Assembly (NCBI GenBank): GCA_021209875.1
Contig: JAGYVD010000008.1
Coordinates: 2,603,501 to 2,667,500, forward strand
Source: Rosellinia necatrix
Taxonomy: Eukaryota > Ascomycota > Sordariomycetes > Xylariales > Xylariaceae
Length of the DNA stretch: 64,000 bases
Direction: 5' to 3'
Below, in pieces: positions 23,691 through 34,245 of this stretch (position 1 is its first letter; each line of letters opens with the position of its first letter). The notes under the pieces were generated by a model. The model had not been told where the DNA came from, searched no databases, and saw only the letters and a program-made list of their open reading frames with translations. The translations under genes were made by a program, and so were the position numbers.

Positions 23691-24587
23691 CTTGGTCAGC
23701 CCGTGCGTGAGAACAAAGATGTCGTGTCAGGTTGGTATCCTGAGCACTACGAGAATGCAATAGAGCAGAGTGGCGGTGGGAAGTCAGCGGTGTCTTTATA
23801 GATGACGGACACGCAACCCGAAACAGATGCGTGCCGACAGGGAGCAGCAAGGGAAATGCTCGGCCGCAGGGAGTGAACCCTTCGACGTGACAGGGCATCT
23901 AGAGATCCCCCCTCGGCACGAGATGAGCGAGCAGCAAACCATGTCGACATCGATTGCCGAGTGCTCTACCGCCTGTGCGATCCGGACGGGCTGTGGGCCA
24001 TGTTGATAGATGATTCTGATAGACCGTACTGGTCACGCCTCGAGGCGATTCAAATTAGCTCTCTGCGAATGTTCCCGACAAGTCGCTGTCCAAGACCCAA
24101 GACCTTGGGGTAATAGTGGGCCAAGCACCATGATAAGCTTACGAGCCCCATCTAGACTGCATCGTCGCGTTGCATCTGATTGTTGAGGGTATCATTGAAG
24201 AGCGGATGAGGGGCTGTTTCTTTGGCCATGCGTGGTCATGGTCGACCTGCGGCTCGTCACGACATCGACGGTCTGATACGCCGCACCGGGATGCACAGGT
24301 CTTTCGAGGACTCTGGTTGATGGCAAATCTCACCTCCGTGTGGGGGGTGTGCCGGGGGCCTGCCTCCAGCTTATTCCCGTCCTCGTTGGGGACGAAGGTG
24401 AGGAGTCCGAGGAGTCCGTGAGGAGGTTCTATCCGGCCTAGGCCGGTGCTTCATACATCATGTACAACGTCCCCCCACGAGTGCTGAGGCGCGGTGCATA
24501 AATTGTTCACGTAGAACTAGGTCGGGGACCGTACCCTCGCTGATTGATGGGAACCAGGAAGCGAGCAAACCAGGGAAGCAAGCCATC
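23691..24587. promoter_or_regulatory. Divergent promoter region between the MFS and A-T-R reductase genes
   Basis: This 897 bp region separates the two divergent start codons. It contains a perfect 14 bp palindrome CCGGCCTAGGCCGG at 24433-24446, about 140 bp before the reductase start, and a small GAGGAGTCC repeat near 24400-24425. I see no coding sequence. A role as shared promoter is inferred from the gene layout. Confidence 0.5.
24433..24446. promoter_or_regulatory. 14 bp palindrome with CGG-N6-CCG, candidate Zn2Cys6 factor site
   Basis: The sequence CCGGCCTAGGCCGG is its own reverse complement and contains CGG-CCTAGG-CCG. Inverted CGG triplets with a 6 bp spacer are bound by Zn2Cys6 regulators of the PPR1/UaY type. 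The position, upstream of the reductase gene and inside a divergent promoter, fits a regulatory site. No regulator gene is visible in the window. Confidence 0.35.
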
Positions 24588-27500
24588 ATGCCTACAACCC
24601 TCACCATCACCTCCGAGGCACGTGCCTCCGCCGAGGTCCCCCAGCCATTGGTGGACCCAAGCCGGCCTCTCCTCACGCTCGATGACCTAGTCAGGGCTCG
24701 TGCGTCCGAGATGGGGGACTCCCCTCTGATTGGGTATCCAAACCAATCGCTACTTGACTTCGAGGAGCACAGCGCCCGCTCTGTCGACCGATACGTCGAC
24801 GCTGCAGTAGAGAAGCTACAGCAGCTGGGCCTGCCACCTGTTGTGAGTCTTGCCAGATACCCCCGGGGCCGCGGCCACGGCTAGGGCTGCGGCCACGGCT
24901 AGGGCTACAGTCAACGCTACAGCCAGCGCCACGGCTGTCCATGGCCATGGCTCTGCCTTACTAATCGTACGCTACCACGTCCTCCAGGATCCCTCTCTCG
25001 AGAAACCACCCGTAGTCGGGATTCTATGCCAGTCGGGTTTACATGTGGTCATCTCAATCATCGCCCTCAACCGGCTGGGCTACACTGTCTTCTTGATCTC
25101 GACCAGGCTCGCGGGTCCGGCTCTCGACCGCCTAATCGAGTTGACTGGGTGCAGCGCCATCCTTACCACGCCGAATTTCCATGCTACCTTGGCCGAAGTT
25201 CCGAAGGAGAGACAGCCTACGCTGTTCCCGACTCTCTCCCGGTCGGACTACTACCGCAAAGATGCACCGGTGTTTTCGCGCCTCTGTGATGCCGAGTATG
25301 AGAGTAAGAAGATAGCCGTCATCCTCCATTCGTCGGGGTCTACCGGGCTGCCGAAGCCCATATGGCTGTCCCACAAGAGCTGCATCGGTGCCTTCTCCCT
25401 TAACTCGAACATGCGCTCCTTGCTCGCGTCGCCCCTCTTCCACAGCCATGGGTTCTACGAGGTGTTCCGGTCCATCTACGCCAGAAAAACTATATACCTC
25501 GCCAACTACTCGCTTCCGTTGACCAGGCAGAGCCTGTTGAAAATGCTTGACTACATTAAACCCGAACTCTTCCATTGCGTACCATACCTGGTGAAACTCC
25601 TGGCCGAATCCGACGCAGGCATACGGGCCCTGGCAAAGGTCAATATGGTCTTGTTCGCCGGGAGCAGCTGCCCCGACGACCTCGGGGATATGCTCGTCAG
25701 TCGCGGGGTAAACCTGGTTGCAAACTACGGAGCGTAAGTACCTTTGGCCCCATCATATAGAGCAAGCGGACGCTGACATCGAGCAAAGCACCGAGACAGG
25801 CAGGTTAATGAACTCGTCTCGACCGCCGGGCGACACTCACTGGAACTACCTGCGCCTTCTGCCGCCGGCACGGCCGTTCGTCATGATGGACGAGGTCGCG
25901 CCGGGGTTATACGAGTGCGTTGCGCTCGACGGCCTCAAGTCGAAGAGCACGGTCAACTCAGACGACCCGCCGGGGTCATTCCGGACCAGGGATCTTTTCG
26001 CGCCTCACCCAACCGAGCCGGGCCTATGGAAGTACGTCTGCAGGATGGACGACCGCTTCACCCTCATCAACGGCGAGAAGGTCTTGCCGGTCTCGATAGA
26101 GGGCCGCATTCGCCAGGAAGAGTGCGTGAAGGAGGCCGTCGTCTTCGGCGAGGGCAAAAGCTATCCCGGAGCGCTGATCTTCCGCGCCGATGAGGCAGCC
26201 CACATGTCGGACGAGAAATTCCTCGACAGTGTCTGGCCGGCCGTAGAGGCGGCCAACTCCCGGGCTGAGACATTCTCCCGTATCCCAAAGGAACTAGTCG
26301 TCGTGCTACCAGCCGACGCTACCTACCCCCGGACGGACAAGGGAACGTTCATCCGCGTCCCCACGTACAGACAGTTTGAGCGGGAGATCGAGCAAGCATA
26401 TCAGCAGTTTGAAAATGAGAAGGGGGGCACTCTGCGCCTCTCGGGACAGGAGCTGGAAGACTTCCTACTACGCGGATTAAAAGATCGGCTCAATATCGAG
26501 TTGACAGCGGAGAATGAATTCTTCGCCTTCGGCGTGGACAGCCTACAATGCATCCAGATGTGGAACTTGATCAAGAAGGAGCTCGATCTAGGAGGGAATG
26601 GACCCAAGCTGAGCCAAAATGTCCTGTACGAGACCGGAAACGTCCAAGCGCTTGCTCGCCATCTCGAGAGGTTGAGGTCAGGGGAGGAATCCTCGACGGA
26701 CGAACTTAGCAAGATGCAAGAACTAGTTGATGCGTACTCTTCATTCGAGCCGCATGTTGGTGGCGACGCCCCGCGGCCGGACAAAGAGGTCGTTGTAAGA
26801 AATCCCCTTCACCATCTGCTCGTACACGCCCTACAAATACTGACGCGTTTGACTGGTTATAGCTACTGACGGGTGTCACCGGCGGCCTAGGCGCACATCT
26901 ACTCGCACAATTGGTATCGCGAGCCAATGTCTCGTCTGTCTGGGCGATGGTGCGCGCTCCTACGGACACTGAGGCCTCAGATCGCGTCTTCAGCTCGCTC
27001 GAGGCGCGCGGCATCGAGCTCTCTCCGGCGGAAAGCAGCAAGGTGGTCCCACTGGCCTGTGATCTCAGCCGACCCGACTTCGGGCTGAGCGCATCACGCC
27101 TCGCGGCGCTGACGCGCGTCCTCACGCTGGTCATCCACAGCGCCTGGGCCGTCAACTTCAACATCCCCGTCCAGAGCTTCGAGAGCCAGCACATCAGCGC
27201 CGTCCACGGCCTGATCCAGCAGTGCCTCCGGGTGCAGACTCCCGAGCCGGCCCGCTTCTTCTTCTGCTCGTCCGTCTCGGCGGCCGGCGGGACCCCGCGC
27301 CCGGGCACCGTCACCGAGGGGCCCGTCGCGGACCCTGCGCACGCCCAGAACACGGGCTACGCGCGCTCCAAGTACGTCTCGGAGCACATCACCCGCAACG
27401 CGATGCTGAACGCCCGCGCGCCGGCCCAGGTGCTGCGCATCGGGCAGCTGGTCGGCGACACCGCGGTCGGCGAATGGAACGCGACGGAGGGCGTGCCCAT

Positions 27501-28162
27501 GATGATACAGACTGCGGTCACGATAGGTGCACTGCCTATGCTGGACGAAGTAAGTAGTGTGCAGTACCTACCTCGCTAGGAAGATGCTCCCCCCCCCCCT
27601 AACCCCCTTCTCCCCCTCCCCTACGAACCCAAGCCGGCGAGATACTGATGGGGTATATTAGGAGATGACATGGCTGCCGGTCGACTGCGCCGCGGCCGCC
27701 ATCGTCGAGCTGGCCGGGGTCGCCGGAAACGGCGACCCAAGCGACCCGGCCGTGGACTTGGATACGGTGTACCATGTGCTCAACCCACGGCGCTTCCATT
27801 GGACGCGGGATATGCTTCCCTCGCTGGCCAAGGCCGGGCTCGAGTTCGAGCGCCTCCCGACCAACCAGTGGATGGAGAGATTGAGGAGCTCGGACCGAGA
27901 TCCGGCCAAGAACCCCCCGATCAAGCTGCTGGAGTGGTTCGAAACCAAATACGGCCACGGGAAACCGGCTACGCAGGGCGGAGGGTTGGTCTACCTCACT
28001 GACGAGACGAGGGGAAGGTCCGAGACGTTGAGGAACGTGCCGGACGTCGCCGAGGTTGGGTTTGTGCGGATGATGTTGGGCAGGCTCAGGAAGCACTGGG
28101 CCAACGTTGGCCAAGATCCGGGCACGAGCGCATCACGTTCGGGGGGTGTCTTCCGTACATAG
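24588..28162 (+). CDS. NRPS-like adenylate-forming reductase (A-T-R)
   Basis: The enzyme would activate a carboxylic acid as its AMP ester, load it on a phosphopantetheine arm, and release it reductively as an aldehyde or alcohol with NAD(P)H. The assembled exons are 24588-24842, 24988-25733, 25789-26794, 26863-27549 and 27662-28162, giving 1064 aa, typical for fungal A-T-R proteins. In the adenylation domain, the AMP-binding P-loop SSGSTGLPKP lies near residues 200-212, NYGATETG spans 331-338 across an intron, and GEKVLP is near 428. The carrier domain has FGVDSLQ with Ser585 as the phosphopantetheine site. The reductase domain opens with TGVTGGLG (672-679) and has the Y835xxxK839 catalytic pair. 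There is no condensation domain. The substrate cannot be predicted with confidence. All splice junctions preserve frame. It pairs with the divergent MFS gene. Confidence 0.92.
24857..24930 (+). repeat. GC-rich direct repeat inside intron 1 of the A-T-R gene
   Basis: Within the 145 bp first intron, the unit GCGGCCACGGCTAGGGCT occurs twice in tandem and then decays into further GGCTA/GGCC-rich copies. Each copy carries an in-frame TAG, so unspliced message would stop here. Confidence 0.6.
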
Positions 28163-28821
28163 AGTCCCTCGCAGTTCTATCGTAGTGCATTCTCTTCCTA
28201 GGTCCAATGTTGACGTCCCGATGTCGACATCCGCTCCAGATGACAGCGTGCTAAGGATCCTGCCAGCGGCCCGCAGTCCTATGTGGTAATCCGTCGCGTC
28301 ACGATGGACAGCATACCAATGCCTCCACACCTCTCCTACCACTTTGCTGTCCGGTCGCTATACCATGTGAAGGGTTACGTTGGACAGAGTAGGTTAACTG
28401 CCGACTGCAGGTAGTCCAAAAAGGGGAATCCCTCTTTGGGAAAGGTAGGGTGATCCTTGTCCGTGTTGGGGGGATTTTATATTTTACCTAGGTACACTAG
28501 GTTGGCAGGTGCGTTAGGTACCTACTAGCGGGAGGCGAGATTCGGCGGGGTGATCTATCTTCCGGAGGGGCAGCCGATATAGGAGCTTGGGATGGGTCCT
28601 CAGACTCAATTTAACTTTACACACACCTACGGAGATTGATTCTTTGTCGGAACGATGCTGTCGTAAAACGTAGTACAATACCAGCGTGTCATACCATCTA
28701 CCCACCTACCCGCCTACCCACCTACCCGCCTACCCACCTACCCACCTACCCACCTATTATCCAGATGCGATAAAAGCCATAGTGAACGGCACGAGAGAAC
28801 AAGTTGACGGCCGGTGCCAAC
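28163..28821. other. Intergenic region between the A-T-R gene and threonine synthase
   Basis: About 660 bp between two genes in the same orientation. It contains TAGG-type repeats (28490-28525) and a minisatellite (28695-28760). It must hold the terminator of the reductase gene and the promoter of threonine synthase. I see no other gene. Confidence 0.55.
28695..28760 (+). repeat. Minisatellite of alternating CTACCCAC / CTACCCGC units
   Basis: About 66 bp of tandem 8 bp units alternating between CCAC and CCGC endings, breaking down at CTATT. It ends about 60 bp before the threonine synthase start, inside the presumed core promoter or leader. Confidence 0.85.
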
Positions 28822-31224
28822 ATGTCTCACGAAACGTATCGAGAAACGGCAAGCCAGAATCACACGCCCTCCCAGACGTACCTCTCGACTCGGGGTGGCG
28901 ACTATGGCGTATGCACACATCTCCCCAACGCTCCCCAATGCTCCCCAATGCTCCCCAACGCTCGCCCGTCTTGCTGGCTGACCATTTCCCAAGCTCTCCT
29001 TCGAGACCGTTGTCCTGAAGGGCCTCGCCGCGGACGGTGGCCTGTTCTTGCCCCAACAGATACCGTCTGTCGCCGATTGGGTATTAATCACCTCCGGCCT
29101 TCGCGCCCTTCTCCGACAAGGCCCTGTCGCTAATCCTAGTTGGCCGCTAGCAAGAATGGAAAGACCTCTCTTATGCTGAGTTGGCCTTTCGCATCTTCAG
29201 CCTGTACATATCGGCCGACGAGATTCCCGACGACGACCTCAAAGCTATCATCGAAAGAAGCTATTCCACCTTCCGAGCCGACAACGTCGCACCTTTGGTC
29301 CACCTACAAGATAACAATCTGTACCTTCTCGAGCTCTTCCATGGCCCGAGCTACTCCTTTAAGGATTGTCCGTGGCACCGCCACTAACTCCCTGTCGAAT
29401 CAAACTTACAGCTCTCGTAGGCGCGCTGCAGTTCCTCGGTAACCTGTTTGAGTACTTCCTCGTGCGAAGGAACCAAGGGAAGCAGGGGAAAGGTGAGACT
29501 GTCGACGTCACCCCTTTGAGATGCCCAGATGGGCCGAGGCTGACTACGAAATGATAGAACGACATCATTTGACCGTTGTCGGCGCAACCAGCGGTGATGT
29601 AACCATCCTCCCATACACAGCCGCCCAACGCGGCCTGATAATCTAACCACCCATCAGACCGGCTCAGCAGCCATCTATGGCCTCAGGGGCAAGAAGGATG
29701 TATCCGTGTTTATATTACACCCCAAGGGCCGCGTTAGCCCAGTAGGTCCCTCCAGTGTTGTTTTAATGTTGTCGAGGCAGGATGGCACGAAGCCATAGTT
29801 GTCGCCTTTTAGCTGTCGTGGAATGATGCTAACCCGCGTTTCATCCGTAGATACAAGAGGCACAGATGACAACGTGCCTCGACGCTAATGTGCATAACAT
29901 TGCCGTCACCGGAACCTTCGACGATTGCCAGGCACGAACACTCATGATATTGCTACACTACCAAATGAATAACCTTGAATCTAGGACATTGTCAAGGCAC
30001 TGTTTGGCGATCCGGACACGAATGAAGCCCTCAAGCTCGGCGCTGTGAATTCGATCAATTTCTCCAGAATCCTCGCGCAGATTGTCTACTATTTTTACTC
30101 TTATTTCTCACTCGCAAAGACATCGCCCTCCTTTAAGATCGGAGACAAGGTTCGATTTGTGACACCCACAGGCAATTTCGGGAACATCCTTGCGGGGTAC
30201 CTTGCAACGAAAATGGGGTTGCCGGTAAACAAGTTGGTTGGTGCGTGACCCATCCCCCCTGACGCTATGACCTCAATACTAACATAATGGCAGTGGCAAC
30301 GAACGAGTGAGTTTTGCGAGAGGGTGATCATATAAGTGCATGGGCACCCTCGTAACCTGCGGGCCGCAACCCCGGCCAAAGGAACTGCACTCATATTTGC
30401 GTACTTCTTGAGGCTTCCCTAATTTCTAACGCCACGTCTCATAGAAACGATATCCTAGATCGGTTCTGGAAAACTGGCCGCTACGAGAAACAGCCTGCCG
30501 CAAACGGTGACGTTGAAGGGACTCACGTGCATAACGATGGCTGCAAGGAGACTCTGAGCCCGGCAATGGACATTCTTGTTTCTAGTAATTTTGAAAGGCT
30601 AATGTGGTTCCTAGCCAAAGGTTCGGCCCTTATTTGATTTCGTTGCAGTCGTTGCTTTATTTTTAACATGATCTAGATTTTGCCGCCACGATGGGTATGG
30701 ATGAACAATTCAACACGAAGCAGGCAGGGCAAGAGGTCACGGCTTGGTATCAATCACTTAAGAAGTCGGGCGGATTTGGGCCGGTACACGCAGACATTAT
30801 GGACGCTGGCCGACAGACCTTCGAAAGCGAGCGTGTAAGTGACCCAGACACGCTGGAAACAATCCGATCACTCTATGGACGGACGAAATATGTGCTCGAC
30901 CCACACTCGGCAGTCGGCGTGGCGGCCGCGGTAAGATCAATCTCGCGAACCGGCGTTAACGTAAACCATATCTCGCTATCCACCGCCCACCCTGCAAAAT
31001 TCTCCGGGGCTGTAGATTCCGCACTGAAAGATGAGTCGAATTTCAACTTCAGCGAGCAAGTACTCCCAGCCGAATTCAAAGATCTTTTGGAAAAAAGAGA
31101 AGCGGGTGACATTCGTAGAAAACTCCTGGGAGAAGGTTGGAGAGATTGTGAAAAAGCAGGTCGAGGAGGATCTACTCGGAGGGGGACATTAAACGGCAGA
31201 AACTTGGGTGGGGGGAATTTTTAA
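28822..31224 (+). CDS. THR4: Threonine synthase, 11 exons, with probable C-terminal frameshift
   Basis: This PLP enzyme converts O-phosphohomoserine to threonine. Assembled exons: 28822-28908, 28994-29080, 29151-29367, 29421-29492, 29558-29598, 29658-29741, 29851-29931, 29985-30240, 30294-30306, 30445-30620 and 30677-31224. Motifs follow the family order: SQTYLSTRGGDYG at the N-terminus, SFKD with the PLP lysine K129, VGATSGDTGSAA, NSINFSRI and TPTGNFGNILAGY. Three oddities are visible. Exon 9 is only 13 bp, yet is needed for VATNEND. The intron after exon 7 starts with GC, not GT. An A6 run at 31091-31096 seems to carry one extra A: as written the frame ends at 31224 with an unrelated tail (553 aa), whereas one base fewer restores a family-like tail (WEKVGEIVKKQVEED) ending at 31192 (about 542 aa). 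It is either a pseudogene in early decay or a sequence error. Confidence 0.85.
28921..28960 (+). repeat. 10 bp minisatellite in intron 1 of threonine synthase
   Basis: Four exact-length tandem copies of CTCCCCAAYG lie inside the first intron, followed by a degenerate fifth start. Confidence 0.9.
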
Positions 31225-32740
31225 GACTGATTGTATATAAAACACAAAAGACTGGAAAGGAATGTTGGTTATGGTAATTTAAACAGCATATAAATAACAA
31301 GCTTTTTTTATTGCATACCTCTTCCACGAAGATCCAGGTCCTCGATAAGGATTAATTAATACCGGACCAGATAATATGCCCTTGTAGGCAAACATAGACC
31401 ACGTGCATCGCATTCTTATAGTTCAAAGGTATTCGCAACCAGCAGCATTGTTATATCGGAAAGGGTTGGATATGTAATCTTTATTGAGTGAATCATTACA
31501 CTAGCTAAGTCCTAACGGGTACCAATCATACCATGGACACAGTGGCGGGTTTGATGTGAGAAAAAAAGGGACCACGGGCTGTCGCTTCTACCAAACACCT
31601 AGGTTGTCTGTGCAAGCCGCGGTTTTTGACCAGGGAAGTACTCGATATCGTCAAGTACCCATTCCACCGGTACAGCAAAGGTAACATCTATTCCGCTAGG
31701 TATGTTGACAATCTCAGAGGCAGGTGTCTTGTCTGCATCTTGGGACGCAACGCCCTGGTTGAAGCTTCAAATTTACATTGGCGATTTCATACCCCTTTTT
31801 ATGCCACCCCTGCTAACTTAGCCCTTGGTACTTTCATATTAGCTTAGTCACAATATTTCACTCCACAATATCCATTGCCAATTGCGATATAGGAAGTGAC
31901 TGTAGCGTTACTTACGCGGATTGCGACCTCCGCCCGCTATGGGTAGATGCCAGCGCGTGCCTCGGGGGTAGGGCATGCTGGCGGTCGGGCGGCGGCTGGC
32001 GGTTGCAACTACGTCTGTTAATAACCACACAGCTAAGAATGCACCCATACCGAGCGTGAACGAGCGTAGAAAGGGTGAAGGTAAGACGTGGAAATTCATA
32101 AACTTACACTAAGTGACGCCAACTATCGACAGGGTAACATCAACCGTCAGTACGAGTTAGGATCGTCTGGGAAAGTATTGGGATCGCAGCAGTTGAGTGA
32201 CTGGGAATGCCCACTCTCCTCTGCCTTGTCTAGTATGTCGGCCGTCAACCGTCAGCACATGCATTTATGATGCGTGAGGAAGGAAAAAGGCTCAAAGAGC
32301 GTTTGGGCTGACCATCTCGTTGGCCAATAACAATGTAATGTATTTTATGTGAAGAAGAAGAAGAGAAGAAGAGAGCACACGAGTCCGCGAGCAGCGGTGA
32401 TATACTGATGGACATAACCTACTAGTTTCCTCACTGACTCCCAAGATCCAATCTCCTTCTACGTCCTTCACACCGTGTGGCAGTCGCTACCGTCCAAACC
32501 TCCTTGCCAATGGCAACAGTAATAGTGCATAATCCTACTACTTGACTGCGTAGCTAACTAGTTGTTAATTGGAAGGTAGAGCATGATTCTAGAAGCCAAG
32601 CCCTTGCCCAGTTATATCTTTAAGTGATCACACTATATGATGAACAAGGACTTCGCGGTGTGTAGCTCCCTGTGGTAGGGCTTGCCAGTCTGGCCATTGG
32701 GGTGTCTCTTAGGGACATATATTGGACTTACTAGGTAGCA
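31225..32740. other. Transition zone between the last gene and the AT-rich block
   Basis: About 1.5 kb of ordinary-composition sequence without a recognisable gene. It contains a short GAA/GA-rich microsatellite at 32351-32376. Open frames at 31626-31847 and 31908-32099 have no recognisable motif. Composition shifts abruptly to very AT-rich at about 32,740-32,770. Confidence 0.5.
32351..32376 (+). repeat. GAA microsatellite
   Basis: A 26 bp run of GAA units with one GA slip, in non-coding sequence. Confidence 0.8.
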
Positions 32741-33173
32741 ATTACTATATACTAGCTATAGTTCTAAAATAATTATTAAATAAATTTAAATAAATTTTTT
32801 AAAATAAATAAGCTGGATTTAAAAAATTTAAAAATAAGTAGATTAAATATAATTAAAAAGCTATATTAAAGCTTCATATATTAAATAATAATAACTATGA
32901 ATTTTTATAATTATAGGAATTTATAAATATAGTTTACATTATATAAAAAAACAATACTAAAATATTCTTAAAAAATAACTTTTCAATATTTATAAAATAT
33001 TAATTAATAATAGCTTAAATATAATAATTTTTATAAATATCAAAAATTTAAAATATTGTTTTAAATATTTTAAAAATAATATTAATATAAAAACTTATTT
33101 TAGCCATTAAAATATTAATATTAATATTAATTAAATATAAACTATTATTTAATAATAAAAACCTTATTTAACA

Positions 33174-34004
33174 TAGTTAGAATAGGGGGGATCTTTATCT
33201 AGCTAGCGCAGCTAGCTAAAAGAAAAATTAGATAGCTTAAATAAAATAACCTAGCTTAAAAGGCTTCTGGTCCCTACAGGACTAAAAGCTTTGATTTAAT
33301 TTATATTATATTTTTACAGACTTAAACTATATTACTTTTAATAATTTTTATTTAATATTGCTGTAAGTTTTATTATTATACAACTTTATATTTTAGTTTA
33401 TTTTTTTTTATGCTGGCAAATAAAAGGTGTTTAATTTTTTAATGTTTATTTATATTTAAACTTTAATATAGCTTTTTTTTTATATTTTAGCCGCGCTATT
33501 TATCAAAAAACGTAAAATTAAGAGGTTTTAAGCTTAATTGTTGCTAGCTATTTCTATTAATATTTATTTAATTTATAAATTCAATTAATAAAATAATTAA
33601 TTTAATATATTTTGCGTTAATTAATTAATTATTTATTTATTTTATAATAAAAACATAAAAATATTTTAATATTATAATAATTAAGTCTGATTTTATATTA
33701 TATTTTAAACAGTTTTATTAACTGTTTATATATTATTATATGTATCTATTAATATATTAAAATAATCTATTGCTTTTTAAACTTTAATTATATTAATATT
33801 AAATATTTAATAACTATAATATTATAATTAGCTGTTTTTTAAATTTTAATCAATATTATATTTAAATAATAAAAATTATATATGTTATTTATAATTAACA
33901 CTAGTTTGATTTTTTTTAAAAGCTTATGTCAGGTTTTTTAATAAGCATGCAGGTTTTTAATACTATTTAATTATACTTTTTATTTTATTTTTAATGTTAA
34001 GTGT
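33174..34004 (+). repeat. Repeat R3, copy 1 (about 830 bp)
   Basis: Aligns by eye along its length with 46681-47504. Both begin with TAGTTAG, a G-rich run and an inverted repeat based on CTAGCTAGC, continue through a second hairpin (GCTTCTGGTCC paired with GGACTAAAAGC), and end in a T-rich segment with GCAGGTTTT. This copy is more AT-converted than copy 2. Confidence 0.75.
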
Positions 34005-34245
34005 AATAGCTGCAATAGCAGCAGTTAAAGCGGAGTCCAACTATACTTATATATTAAAAAAAAAAAGAACTATATATAGGGCCGACGGCCAGAATTTCTA
34101 CTTATATATACCACTAGCTATTCATTACGTGACTAGCCTACTATATTTATTACTTTATATTTATACTTATTTAGCCGGAGAACTAATTAAAAGCTGCCAA
34201 GCTATTTATTTGTTTAGTTAATTAAAGCTATTATAGCTATAAGTT
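34005..34245 (+). repeat. Repeat R1, copy 1 (about 241 bp), heavily mutated
   Basis: Matches 40491-40735 from AATAGCTGCAATAGCAGCAG to the end. Where copy 2 keeps GCCGGGGAACCAATCAGGGG, this copy has changed at C and G positions to T and A. It includes the stretch AGTCCAACTATACTTATATA shared by both copies. Confidence 0.8.

Noticed and set aside
31626..31847. 73-codon open frame downstream of threonine synthase
   Set aside because: No recognisable motif, no supporting splice structure, and length expected by chance.
33994..34221. 75-codon open frame in the AT-rich block
   Set aside because: It overlaps repeat R1, and its less-mutated copy at 40491 is not open in the same frame.
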